Source: Cycas panzhihuaensis | Lineage: Eukaryota; Cycadophyta | Length of the DNA stretch: 64,000 bases | NCBI GenBank assembly: GCA_023213395.1 | Contig: CM041465.1 | Location: forward strand, 196,857,741 to 196,921,740 | Reading direction: 5' to 3' | Shown: in pieces, positions 1-12,736 of the stretch | How the letters are laid out: every line of letters begins with the position of its first letter | How positions within the stretch are numbered: position 1 is the stretch's first letter | Notes under the pieces: generated by a model | The model's input: the letters and a program-made list of their open reading frames with translations, nothing else | Told to the model about the DNA's origin: nothing | The model's database searches: none | Program-made: the position numbers and the translations under genes

Positions 1-9
1 AAAAAGGGG

Positions 10-2851
10 TTGCATACTATTTTTAATGAAAAAGGATTTTGTTATATCCTTGATATGAAAAATAATGACCATGTAATTGTAAAAGGGGCTAAAATTAATA
101 ACCTATATAGGCTACTTTTGCATCCTATTTTACCTAATATAAAAGCATCTACTGCAGTGAGTCATAGTAACAAAATGTGGCATTTGAATTATGATCATCT
201 TCCCATAAATAAGCTAAAAAATATAGAAAAAGAGGGTCTAGTAAAAGGTCTACCCTCAATCACATCAAATAATTTTGTATGTAAAAACTATCAATTAGGT
301 AAGCAACATAAGCTGCCCTTCTAAGAAAGCAAGTGGCAAGCCTAGAAAAAGTTATAATTAATTCATACTGACTTGTGTGGCCCATTTACCCCACACTCCA
401 TCAATGGATGTAGATACTTCCTCATATTCATAGATGATATAACCAGGAAAATCTGGGTCTACTTTTTGCATAATAAATAAAAAGTCTATGATGTATTTAA
501 AGAATTTAAAGTTGAAATAGAGTTGGAGGCAAAGGTAAGAATCAAGTACATAAGATCTAATGGTGGTAGCGAGTATATCTCCAAAGACTTTTTGGAATTC
601 TGTAAAGTCAATAGAATCTTAAGGTAATTTACAATGCCCTACATACCCAATCCAATGTGGTTGCATAAAGGAAGAACAAAGTCATCATGGAAATGGCTCA
701 TAGCAAGATGTATGAGAAAAATGTTCCAAAAACATACTAGGCTAAAGTAGTCAACATGACTTGCTACTTATTGAATAGGAGCCCAACCAAGACTACAGAT
801 CATTTTACCTCTGAGGAGGCTTGGACAGGAAGAAAGTTAAATATTAGCCATCTAAAAGTGTTTGACAGCCAAGCATTTATTTACATTCCAGATAAAAAAC
901 AGAATAAAACTTGACTCAAAAAGCTTGGAATGTATCATGGTTAGTAACAACAAAAATTCTAAATCTTACAAGTGCATTGAACCCAAGACTAATATAAGTC
1001 AGGACGTCATCTTCAACAAAGAAGAAGAGGATACAAACTAGATCCAAGTCATAGAAAAAACACCTGAGGTATCTTCTTTAGACACTCCTGCTCCTCAGAA
1101 GAAGAATCCTGTATAACTTCAGAGGATATCTCAGAAGAAGCCACTTCTCCTCAAGCCTCTCATAGTGATTCCACTCTAGAAGATGAAGAATCCAAAGAAT
1201 CAAGGACATATGAACTAAAAAAAGAGAAAAGGATGCCTAAATGGTACCTCAAGACCATTAAAGAAGGGAAAAGGGAAATACTTTCTCATAGAATAAGGAG
1301 TCAAAAACATAGAGCCTTGATCAATCAAGTAGAGCCACAATCATATACTGAAGCAAAAGAACACATTGAGTGGAGGAAAGCCATGCATGTTGAACTAGAC
1401 TCCATAAGAACTAGACTTGGGAACTGGTTAAACTGCATCATAATAAGCCTATTATAAATTGTAAATGGATCTACAAAATCAAGGAAGGAACCAATAGGAA
1501 GATCGAAAAATAAAAAATAAGGCTGATTGCAAAAGGCTACAAATAAACAATAGGAGTGGACTATGAAGAAACTTTTTCACCTGTAGCTAAGCTAAATATA
1601 GTGAGAATAGTTATAGCTCTGGTAGCACAAAAGAATTGAAAGATCTACCAACTAGATATCAAAAGTTCTTTTTTAAACAATGAAATAAAAGAAGAAATCT
1701 ACATGTTATAACCTAAGAATTATATCAAACTGGGACAAGAGCACATAATCTATAGATTGAAAAATGCATTGTAAAGTCTGAAACAGGCCCCTCATGCCTA
1801 GTATGCAAAATTAAATAACCATCTATGTAAAAATGGTTTCCATAGGAGCAGATCAGACTTAAGTCTATATATAAAAAATGAAAATGGTATAATCATCACA
1901 ATAGTGGTATATGTTGATGATATGATCCTCATCAGTGATGATGAGGAATCAATATATGATATAAAGAATCAACTTGAGAGCAAGCTTGAGATGACTGACT
2001 TGGGACTTCTCAATTACTATTTGGGCATCTAGATTGATCGACATAGTAGCTCAATCACCTTATGTTAAATTAAATACATTAAAGATTTGCTAGCTAAGTT
2101 TCAAATGGACAAATGCAATCCATTCTCCACTCCCATGGAAGTAAATTGCAACTTGGCTCTAAATGAAAAGGAATCTCATATGGATGCCACTGTATAGATA
2201 ACTTATAAGTAGTCTCATCTACCTCACAACTACTAGACTTGATGTTTCATATGCAGTAGGTATGATATCAAGACACATGCATGAGCCTAGAACGAAACAT
2301 TGGAATGCTGTAAAAATGATTTTGAGATATCTAAAAGGAACATCATAACTAAAATTGATGTTTTCAAAATGAAAATCTCATTAGTTGGTCAATTTTTATA
2401 ACTTAGACAAGGCAGGTGATAAGGAACAAAGGAAATCAACTAGTGGGCATTATTTCTTTTTAGGCTCAACACTAATTTCCTAGAGTAGCAAAAAATAAGC
2501 AACCGTAACATTATCATCTATAGAGGTGGAATACAAATTAGCAATTACTACAACTATTGAAGTAATGTAGCTAAGACAACTCCTAAATAACCTTGAGGAA
2601 CCTCAAAAGGAAGCTACTACACTACTTACTGTAACAATCAAAGTGCCATCAAGCTCACCAAAAATCTAGTGCTTCATGCTAGGACCAAACACATCAAGGT
2701 ACACTTTCATTTTATTTGGGAAAAAGTTCAAAATAAGAAGATAGATCTTGTTTATTATCCTACAGGTGATCAACTGATAGATATATTGACAAAGCCTCTA
2801 GGAAAAGATAGATTCAAATTTCTTAGAGACAAAATAAGGTTAAAAGGATAA
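10..2851 (+). pseudogene. Copia-1 pol remnant (integrase, RT, RNase H)
   Basis: Frame 10-324 holds the GAG-pre-integrase domain (motif MWHLNYDHL near 175-200). The integrase core follows at about 340-900, with IHTDLCG near 363; the second catalytic Asp appears replaced by Asn (RSNGGSEY near 553). A piece at 1233-1457 is the linker leading into RT. RT runs about 1460-2060 with the YVDD active site at 1910-1921, then the conserved MTDLGLLNYYLGI. RNase H is scattered over about 2380-2850. Frame 2669-2851 gives its C-terminal end, with RTKHIK and a D-I-L-T-K-P-L-G motif typical of copia. In life the polyprotein would copy and integrate the element. Many stops make it non-functional. Confidence 0.9.
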
Positions 2852-2855
2852 ACAT

Positions 2856-2865
2856 TAAAAGAGGA
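2856..2865 (+). other. Copia-1 polypurine tract
   Basis: A purine-rich stretch AAAAGAGGA lies directly before the TG start of the 3' LTR. This is the position and composition expected of the plus-strand priming site. Confidence 0.65.
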
Positions 2866-3062
2866 TGTTAGAATGTAATGTTTTGTCTAGGGTCTCTAGA
2901 GAAGGTTCTATGGTTGTAATCAAAGGACACATGTCACTATGTAATATGTTGGTTACTAGGTAGTTCAAAGAGGGTTACAAACCCTAATTATATATATGCT
3001 CTTGTACTCTCAATAATGATAATCAAGCATTTTTCATCTATCATTGAGGTATCAATCTAACA
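2866..3062 (+). repeat. Copia-1 3' LTR
   Basis: The 197-bp repeat starts TGTTAGA and ends TCTAACA, a perfect 7-bp terminal inverted repeat of the TG...CA class. It follows the polypurine tract, and the RNase H frame ends 14 bp upstream. A TATATATATGC promoter-like stretch occurs near 2990. The 5' partner LTR is outside the window, so the boundaries rest on the terminal inversion and on the change to gypsy sequence after 3062. Confidence 0.85.
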
Positions 3063-6000
3063 AAAACACTAACTACTACGATGATTGATGATGGCATATC
3101 GCTAAACTTCATAGATATTTCCTTAGTTAGGCACTTAAATCTTTATATTATCCTAAAAACTAAAATCATATATTTCATGCCTGACCATTATGAATTTTAT
3201 TTAGCTAGAACAATAAAAAACCTCACTATAGAAATTGGTACTTATAGGTTAACCTCTAATTTTTATACCTTATTTATTAGTGGATTATATGTTATTCTTA
3301 GAGTTTAGTTGCTCTAAATATTAGGTACATATAGCATAAATAAGTCCCTCACTAATGTATTCATCTCGCTTAAGGACTAGATGGGACAAACCCATAAACT
3401 CCACAAAATATAACCCCCTTAATGAACTAATTTTCCCAAACCAAATGAGGAAATAATTAAGTAGCTAAATAGGTTACATTGCTCATATCAATAACATCCA
3501 AGCCTACATAGGCATTCACCCCAACATCCAACATATCCTTAATAAATATCAAGTTATTTTTGCCCTCTAACTAGTTGGGCTCCCATTAAATCATGGGTGT
3601 TACCATACCATTAAGCTTAAAAATCCCCACAACCCTCTAGAAATTCCAACTTCCAAAAGAATGAGATTAAAAATATTACCAATGAACTAATGGAAATGGG
3701 GATAATTTAACCTAGCAAAAACCCATATGTTACCCCTACTGTGTTAGTTCAAAAAAGGATGGTTTATTTAGAATGTGTGTTGATTACTAGGAAACTTAAT
3801 TAACTAGCCATAAAAAATAAGTTCCCCACCCATCAAATTGATGACATGTTAAATGAGATCCATGGTGCCATAGTCTTTACTAAGTTGGATTTCTAATCTA
3901 GCTACTATCAAATCCCAATTGTACCTAAATACTATCACAAAACTACCTTTTGAACACACCGTAGTCACTTTAAATTTTATGTCATACCTTTCAATTTATA
4001 TAATGCCCCAACCATGTTTCAATTCCTCATGAACAAGATATTTGCCCCTTACCTTAGGAAACTCATTATTATTTTCCTTGATAATATTATCATCTATAAC
4101 ATAAGCATGGCCATTCACACTCACCATTTAGAGACAGTCCTAAAATTTTTTGCTAAACAACACCAAGCTCTCCAAGTATGAGTTCAGTAAGTTGAACTAA
4201 AGTACCCTAGTTATATCATCTCTATAAATGGGATTCAGGTTGACCCTAATAAAATAGCAATTATTACAAATTGGTCAACCCTAAAAAACCTTACCCAGTT
4301 GTACACTTTCTTAAGTCTCACAAAATTTTATAAGTGGTTCATCCAAAATTATAGAACCTTGATAACACTATTAACTAAGCTACTCTAAAAGATTCTTTTT
4401 TAATGGTCACCCACTACTAATGATACCTTTATTCATCTTAAAGAAGTCATGTCTTTTACTTCAATCTTGGCCACATTAGACGCTCAACCATTCCAACTAG
4501 AACGTGACGCATCAAGCTTTGTCTTGGGTGTAGTCCTTATACAAGACCTATACCCCATTGCTTTTGAAAGTCAAAAAATTAAAGACCATGAGTGTAGGTT
4601 GTCCATCTACTAAAAATAAATGAATACCATTCTTGATACCATTGAGAAATAACAACAATATCTTATTGGATCCAAATTCACCATCCTAACTGATTATTGT
4701 AGCCTTTGTTGCCTATTAGACCAACTAATTCTATCCAAGGAATAAGCTATATGGAGAATCTCCAAGTTTTTGATTTCATAATCACTTAATGTAGTGCTAA
4801 GTGTTCTTTCCCACCTTTCAATTGATTGATCTCTCATTTCTTCACATGAATCCCCCATTCATGCCATCTCCACTCCACATGCCACATGGGCACAAGACTT
4901 GGTTCAGGAAAATTGATCCTAACTGGATTACAATAAATAGGCCAACAAAGTTCACACTAAAAAAAAATTAGTCTATATAAAATAATCTCCTTCTATATAG
5001 GAACTGCATATCTATCCACCCAACTTCCAACTTTATTCCTCAAATCTTAGACTCTATTCTATTAGGAGGCCGTTCCAAATTTAAAAAAGCATACCAACCA
5101 ATTTATTTTGACTTCTTTTAACTATATATAATAACATCCATTCTAATATTTATTTTAGAATGTAATACATATCAATGTAATAAAGTTGATACCAAAGCCC
5201 AACTAGGTCTTCTACAATCACTATACATTTTAGAAGGGAAATGACACAATATTAGCATGGACTTTATTATGGGTCTTGCTCTATTTGTTGGGTATGACTC
5301 CATATTAGTGGTCATCAATTGCTTAACAAAATAATTATATATTTTACAAATCCATAATTTGAATAAAGCATCACACATTATAAATCTATATCTTCAAATG
5401 ATATTTTGTTTACATGACTTTCTATCAACCATAGTATGTGATCTAGATCCAAAATTCACTGGTTCCTTTTGGTAAGAGCTCTTTTGAGCCATATGTCCAT
5501 CATTTAATATGAATTTTACCCACCACCCCTAAATAAACAGCCAATCAAAGTTCTTAACAAAATATTAGAAACCTACTTATGTTATTATGCTTCTAAACAC
5601 CAGATAAGATGGGTCATTATGCTTAGCTCTAACAAAATATTATCATAATTCCTCTAACCATTTAGCCATAAGAATATTAGTAGAGGTACTTAATACCATC
5701 CCACCATATGCTAGCAACTAAACTTCAGACTATGGTAGCACAACAAAAACTATAATATATAGACTAAATTCTAAACATGTTTAAGTAAAACCTAGTTGTA
5801 ACCTAAAATCGATTAAAACAATTAACAAACGACCACTATTCGAATCACTCCTTTGACACTAGTGATCTTATGTTCTCATGCCTTTAACTATACAAATAAT
5901 AATCACTCTAGCATCATAAGAATCACAAGTTAAATCCTCACTACTATGGCCCTCATAAAGTCCTCTAGTATGTTAGTAAAGTATCCTATGTTTTTGAACT

Positions 6001-6110
6001 CCTACCCAATACCAAGATTCATAATGTCTTCTATGTTTCCTACCTCAAGAAATATCATGGCAAGGGAACAACCTAATAAACAACCCTACTAAAGCAATCT
6101 AATACTATAT
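3063..6110 (+). pseudogene. Gypsy-A pol remnant (Ty3/gypsy, chromovirus-like)
   Basis: Decayed gypsy polyprotein in the gypsy domain order. The protease lies at 3081-3308, with IDDGISLNFI in place of the usual D-S/G-G-S-S-x-N-F-I. RT lies at about 3680-4180, with FLDN at 4074-4085 where FLDD is expected, so one catalytic Asp is lost. RNase H is near 4500-4620 (DASSFVLGVVL). Integrase lies at about 5190-5700: MDFIMGL near 5258, DLDPKFTGSFW near 5450, and the stretch after the third catalytic position near 5560-5620. Stops occur throughout. Upstream gag was displaced by Copia-1. The 3' end is unclear, because minus-strand Gypsy-B begins around 6.1 kb. Assignment to a chromovirus rests on general similarity of the integrase; no chromodomain was identified. 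Confidence 0.82.
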
Positions 6111-6576
6111 GTAGTGCCTTTTATATAATAAATTAAAGATGGGGCAAGAAAAACTGAGGGATAATACTTTCAAAATATAACTAAAATCTACTAACAAGGG
6201 CAGTAATACATATATTTAAAGAAGGCTAAAAAAATACTAATAAATAGGACAGTAGAACTGCTAAAATAACTCTTATTATTACTACCCTCTTCAAGGCGAG
6301 GTCCCCTCCAAATAGCGCAACCCTAAAGATGAGTAAATAATAGTCCTAAGGTCAAAGTTATAGTCCAAACTCAATTATGAGATGCCTTAGGTTGGGATCA
6401 AATAACCCTTTATATAAGTAGTTTAATGGTCATGAGGAAACTTGCCAAGGTTAACATGAAAGTTAGCTAAAAGAAGTATTAGAAATCTACTAGAATAGGA
6501 GTAATTCAGTTAATACTAAGTCAACCAAAATATAGGCTTTGAAGTCAGCCAATATGGGGTTAATTAGCTTACAACA
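6100..6576 (-). repeat. possible 3' LTR of Gypsy-B
   Basis: On the minus strand, a purine-rich stretch after the chromodomain (about 6590-6577) is followed by a TGTTGTAAGC start at 6576. A TATA-like CTTATATAAAGGG lies at 6418-6406 (minus). This fits an LTR start and promoter, but no second copy is in the window, so the far end (about 6100) is a guess. Confidence 0.35.
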
Positions 6577-6599
6577 AGTCCCTCCTCTAAAAATTTGCT

Positions 6600-8165
6600 T
6601 TTCCCTCAAAGCACGTGTAAATTTAGGTGTTTTTATATCCATTCTTCTAATTCCCACATTGTGTCTTCTAAGTCTAAAGTTTTCCACTTGATGATATATT
6701 CTTTGACCTTCCAAGATTGTAATTCTTTTGTTCATATCTATAAAATCCCATGTGGTTTGATGATAATCTTTCCTTCTTCATCTAGCTTAGGGACTATTGT
6801 TTAAGGGGCCATCTTTTACCATACCTTCTTTTTAAGGCAAGATATATGAAAAACATTATTGATCTTTCTCCATAGTAGTAATTCTAATTGATAAGCTACT
6901 TCCCCAATTTTTCCAATAACTTAATAAGGTCTAAAAAAATTGATGTGCTAACTTTTGTTTGTTTGTTTATTTTATTGATGATTGCTTGTAAGGTTAGAGT
7001 CTTAAAAAGACCTAGTCTCCTACTATGAAGCTCCTTTTAGATATTTTTATGATGGCTTACTACTTCATTATGTTCCTTATTATATTCAAATTATCCTTCA
7101 AAATTCATATTATTTGTTCCACATATTCATGTTATTCACACACAGATTACACTTGCAATACTTTTATCCATGTAAGTATATATGACAATTCATACCCATT
7201 AAATACCTAGAAGGGGGTCATTTTCACTATTGTATGATAAGTGGTGTTGTACCACCATTTAGCCAAATGGAGCCATCTATGCCATTGAGTTTGCTTATCA
7301 GATAAAAGTTTCCTCAAGTATCCTTCTAAGCATTTGTCAATTGCTTTTATTTGACCATCTAATTATAGGTGGTATGCTCTACTCATATTTAACTTTATTC
7401 TCATTAATTCGAACAAATCTTGCCAAAAATGGCTTGTGAACTTTGGGTCTTGATCATTAACTATAATCTTGGGAAACCCATGTAGATGATGTATCTCCTT
7501 CATATATATCTCTGCTACCTAACTTACTTTTACTATTAATTGTGTGCCCCTAAAATACATATATTTAATTAATCTATGTACTACTATAAAAATGGCATCT
7601 TTCCATTTGGATTATAGAAGTCCTATGATAAAGTCCATTGAGATTTCTTCTCATTTCTAATGTAGAATGGGTAATGAATGTAGAAAACCTAGACTTCTTA
7701 CACATTCACTCTTGTTTCATTAGTATGAATTGTATTCAGATACATACTTGAGGTCATATATTTTTATTCCCTTCTAAAAAAATGAATTTCATACCTTTTG
7801 ATGTAGCTTATTTATTATTGTGTGACTTGTTATTGGTATCAAATGGTCTTCTTCTAATATGGCCTTCTTTAATTTATAAAATGTTAAGATAAATATCTTC
7901 TCCTTTCTCAGAATTAATTCTCCTTGTAATTCACATTTGGAAGGTTTTCGTTCCTTAATGTCTTCTAATATATTCTACAAAGGTGGATCGATATTATATT
8001 CTTTAATTAATTCTTAAGTCCAATTGGAGGTGGCTATTGATATTGTTTCTAGTGAAACTTCTTCATTATTATCTTCAACTAATCTTGATAGAGCATCTAC
8101 AATGACATTCTCTTAACCCTTCTTGTATATTATATTGAAATCAAAGGTTTGAAGCTTATTAACCT
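6600..8165 (-). pseudogene. Gypsy-B pol 3' remnant: RNase H end, integrase, chromodomain
   Basis: Read on the minus strand from 8165 down. The end of RNase H and connection region comes first (LQTFDFNI...KKG.ENVI, then D-A-L-S-R-L). A zinc-finger remnant follows near 7740-7680 (NKSECVRSLGF). The integrase core has MDFIIGL near 7640 and DPKFTSHFW near 7450. The usual catalytic Glu region reads DGQIKAIDKCLEGYLR near 7360-7310, suggesting loss of the Glu. A chromodomain-like end is at about 6720-6630 (EYIIKWKTLDLEDTMWE). Chromodomains help target chromovirus integration to chromatin. RT and everything upstream are missing: the frame runs into the microsatellite at 8170. Numerous stops make it dead. 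Confidence 0.82.
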
Positions 8166-8169
8166 ATTT

Positions 8170-8570
<401 letters not shown>

Positions 8571-10832
8571 ATATAGTTCCTTTTATCCCTATCATACCAT
8601 AAATTCACTCATATATTCAAATTCATTTATCTTTCATTCTATATAACATCATCTTCATCATCCATAAATTTGTTTAATCTACCTCTTACCCAACCTAGTT
8701 GTCATATATCATATTCCATAATCAAATCCCTATATATGCTTCCTCTTAGTTGACTCCTAAATACAACTCATCAATACCATTTATATCATATACTATTCTT
8801 AATATATACTTGTATGAAACCTATGTTATATCCTTAATCCCCCACTTACTTTTCTGCCCTACTACCTCTTGCATATATCATGGTAAATATATGCATTTGT
8901 GTTAATGGCTAACTCATATCTATCATCTTCTCCCTACAATTCTTCCATATCCCTCACAGAACAATCTCTAATCAAACTTACCTAACTACCTTTACTCTTA
9001 TAATTTTCCATATCAACTTTTCTAATATCAATTCCATAATCATTATCCTTCTTTTAAATGTTCATATTTTCCCTTAAAGGATAACTATAAATGGACCTTA
9101 TGTGCAAATGGAAGATAAGACCTTAAGTAAGTTAAAGTTAGCATAGATAAGTCTAGGGTTATTCAGGTGTAAGAACTAGTACAAAAATTAACTAATGCAA
9201 GGCATTATCATAAATGAACAAGATAGATATGTGTTGCTTCTAAATGATGAAATAAAGGAGAACCAAAAAGTTATGATATTATGGGCTTACTAGGTGGAGA
9301 ATTGATGGCACGTATAAAGAAGTGCATACTCTAAATATCAAACAATAAGATTACAATACTTCATAAGTGAAGTAGTCTCTAAAGGAGCGATGGATTATAG
9401 TGATCATAATCTAGTGAGAAGAAGTAAGTATTTTATTAGAAGTTATTTTTCTTATCATTATTAGATAGTTAGTATTTTTTAATATGAAGTTAGTTTTTAT
9501 ATTAGCAAGTTAGTATATTATTATTAATATTATTATTAAAGTTTATTTGTTAATAGGGAGTCATACTAAGCACTTATAAATAGGGGAGACACCTAATTCA
9601 TTGTGTAAGCTTTATTTTTATTCAATCCTAATTTATTTTAGCACTCGATGACGAAGGCAATTTTATCTATTTAATTTTCTTTTGTGTTTGAGGAAATAGA
9701 TCTAATTTAGGATCACTTCACTGCATCATGTGATTTGACCAAATATTTAAAATTTTTTAATTATTTTATTTTATTTTATTCACCCTTTTTAAAGTGGATT
9801 TTTGCAAAACTATAGGCCCCAAAACCATGGGCTACCTTTGTTTATAAATTTATTAATTTAGTTTACTTTAGGGATGTATAAAAATTCTATCCAACTTCTC
9901 CATTGAACCCATTTGTGACTTGCTTCTACTTCAAAGAGATTATAAGAGTTTATTTAGAAGCCATTGCTATTGGCTTTATTTTAATTTGATCATTATTAGT
10001 TAGTTATTTGTAGGACTCCATCTATTAATACGTTAGTTTAGAATTTTCATTAATTTTTAACCCTAATTTTTATAATTCTATCACTTTTTTTCGTGACTTA
10101 CTTCCTTCTCTTTATATTGAGCATTTGTGGGGTTGAATTAGAGCTAAATAGTGCAAGTTTTCTATGGTAAACTATATGGAAGGTATAATTGCACGTTTCT
10201 AATACTTGTCTTCATTAATTTTAACTATTTAAATTTGCTTATTTATGATTTAAAGTTTAAGAATATTGTCTAACCTATATTTGGTAGCATTATTAATGCT
10301 TTCTTTATATTTCTCTTAACTTGCTTATCAGTACATATGTTTATTATCATATTTCTATATCTTATTATAGAATAAGGATTTTAATTGATTTTTTAACTTT
10401 GTAATTATATGAATTGATTAGTTGATGTTTGATTTCATAAGTATCTCCTTACGTAATTTCCTAATATTATTGGATGCACGTTTTATACTTCTAACTATTT
10501 ACTACAAGTTCTTGTACTTCTAACTTGCTTTCTATAAGCTTAACATTTGATTTTCATGTGTTTAATGCAAAGTTTACTATTTAAGTTACTTTCTTAGTCT
10601 TCTATATCTAACACATATCTTATAGGGTTTAAGATTTTGTCTTGCACATTAATTTCAAGTTTATTTCAAATTAATTTTTTATCCAAGTTTGATTTAAATA
10701 TCTTTCATTAGTTTTCTAACTTGAAAGATTATACAAACTAGTCAAATTAATGATTATTTATTTGGTTATATGTCCTTTAATTTATTGTTATAGCTACATG
10801 TAGGTTTTTTATTTACATAAGTTTAAAATAAC
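8571..10832. other. AT-rich stretch, no gene recognised
   Basis: No convincing coding frame. At 9573-9586 there is a promoter-like CTTATAAATAGGGGA followed by GAGACACCTAATTCATTG, which resembles the TATA/R-region of plant gypsy LTRs. An LTR of about 9430-9700 on the plus strand is possible, perhaps belonging to Gypsy-A, but I could not find its partner. The remainder looks like decayed repeat DNA. Confidence 0.5.
9430..9700 (+). promoter_or_regulatory. LTR-like promoter region
   Basis: A TATA-box-like TTATAAATAGGGG at 9574-9586 is preceded by repeated TTAGTAT motifs and followed by a segment resembling an LTR R/U5 region. No matching copy or TG...CA boundary was established. Confidence 0.25.
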
Positions 10833-11130
10833 TAAAAAGGGTTAATGCCACAAGGTCATTACATTAGTTGATTATTTCTAAAAGGGATCTTAAGTGAACT
10901 TTAAATTAGATCACTTAAATGAAATGCACTTTCATATACATTATGTGTAATTTCATTTTACCTAATTCTAATGCTCCCTCTCTTAATATAAAAGTAAAAG
11001 CTCAATGGAGGAGGCCCATTCTTACCTCCCCATTTTGTAAGAGCTACTTTCTTTCTCTCAAGTCTCTCTTGCTCCCATGTTTGCCTTTGTGTTTAGTGCA
11101 TGGAGATGAAGGATAGATCCACTCTTTTCA
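10833..11130 (+). repeat. Copia-2 5' LTR
   Basis: Matches 20495-20792 over its whole length. It ends in CTTTTCA, two bases before the primer site. A TATA-like AATATAAAAG lies near 10986. The start is TAAAAAGGG rather than canonical TG, in both copies. Confidence 0.92.
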
Positions 11131-11132
11131 TG

Positions 11133-11144
11133 TGGTATCAAAGC
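11133..11144 (+). other. Copia-2 primer binding site (initiator tRNA-Met)
   Basis: TGGTATCAAAGC lies two bases after the 5' LTR. It differs by one base from TGGTATCAGAGC, the site complementary to the 3' end of plant initiator tRNA-Met used by most copia elements. Confidence 0.88.
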
Positions 11145-12736
11145 TTGCTTCCTTTATATTCCTCACTTGTACTTATAATGGAGCCATCACTTCCTTCTCC
11201 CCCACAATCTATATGGTGAAGGAGATTGTGAAAGTGGATTTAGAAATATTTTCAAGTTATTATCATAACATATTTTGTATTGTTTGCTTTTCCTTTATCT
11301 TTTGTAACTTTAGAAGCACAATACAAGGAATTGTAAGATCCAAGGATTCTAATCCTTTGATGACCATTCATGCTATCTCATTCTTCTTTTCTTTTCCCTC
11401 TTTTTATCCATTTAATATGGGGAAATGCTGTCGAAATTTTTCCAACTTTTAGAAGAATGATTATAAGGGGAGGTTCTACCTAAGTTTTTTAAAGAATTTT
11501 AAGACATTTAAAATACCCATCATTGTAAATTCTCACCTTGCCCATATTAGGATCCTGGTGATCAAAAAATAATGGAAATCTCATATGGTATCTTGTGTTA
11601 ATGAGATTTTAGCAAGCTGAAATTTCTACTGAAATAAAATTTACTTATTGAACTTCACAGGTCTAAAAAATCTTCTAAAAAGCTCCAATTGGTATGATTC
11701 TAATTGTTAAAGATGAGGCTCAGAGTCTACTTTCCATCATTAAAACTAGCATCTACTTTTGATGCTGTATGAGGAAGTTATTGCTATTTTAGTGAATAGT
11801 AGTTATTTTTAGTAAGAATTCTAGAAAAATATAATCTCCTAATTTTATAGGGCTGCCAAGAACTTTCCAGAACTCATTTGGACCTAATTCTACTTCTTAA
11901 AGATGAAGCTCTGAGTCTAGTTTGCAGCATAAAAATCAGCACTCCATTTTGCCATCGTGGGAGAAAGTTATTGCTGATTTAGTGAAGACTACTTTCTTTT
12001 GTATGTAAAGAAAAAAAAAAGTGATAAAATTTTCTTCCTTATTTTTATAAGGCTTAAAAGCCTTTTGTAGAAGTGAAAAAAAACACTTGGATTAGAGAAA
12101 TATCTAGTGTCCTCACTCACTTATTAGCATTACATTTCAGCACTCCAAAATCACTCAAAGCAAACACTTTAAAGATACTCCAAGCAAGCATTCTATTTTT
12201 AGTTAAATGTACGTTTGATGCAATTCGATAATCTTTTCACTCTTCCTAAAAGAAACACATCGCGTATGTTATTTTTTGCCATCTTATGCCTATTCACATA
12301 CTCACCAAGGTTGAGATACCTTGGTTGGAAAAATGATGTGCCACAAAGGAGGTGAGGGTTTCAAGTTGGGACTAAACTAGACTGAAATATTGATAAGGTT
12401 TGGTTAGCCATACCATCATGCCTTGATTAGGGATTATCCTAATAACTAACCAAGAAAACTGAAACTTTAATACAAGATTAAAATATACCCAATCCAATAT
12501 CTATCATAGCTATGGGTATGCATATATCACTCTTTAGAGGAGATATATAGATGCTCATTGGTGAATTGGATGAGGATTGGGAGTGCATAGGCTCCATTGT
12601 GACTTAGATTTCATCACCAAACACAATTGTAGGTATCGCGGGTGAAGGCCAACTTAATTCTACTAGAAGCCTAGATATCCCTTCAACAACCTCAACTACA
12701 TGTTGGACATAAGTTAAAGGTTATTAAGTTGATTAT
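11145..12736 (+). other. Copia-2 leader, first part, with 190-bp duplication
   Basis: No domain is recognisable. A diverged tandem duplication is visible: the motif AAAGATGA(G/A)GCTC(A/T)GAGTCTA occurs at about 11709 and again at about 11899, a period of 190 bp, with similarity extending through GAAGTTATTGCT and TTTAGTGAA. Short open frames at 10919-11116 and 11132-11452 show no family match and probably are chance. Confidence 0.6.

Larger units (their letters stand above)
1..3062 (+). mobile_element. Copia-1: 3' part of a Ty1/copia LTR retrotransposon
   Basis: This is the downstream part of a copia element cut by the window start. Copia domains appear in the expected order: GAG-pre-integrase, integrase, reverse transcriptase, RNase H, then a polypurine tract and a 3' LTR. 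Protease, gag and the 5' LTR lie outside the window. Immediately after the LTR the sequence turns into gypsy protease coding sequence, so Copia-1 inserted into Gypsy-A. The right half of the target duplication would be AAAAC at 3063-3067, which cannot be tested without the left end. The element is dead: stops and frameshifts occur in every domain. Confidence 0.9.
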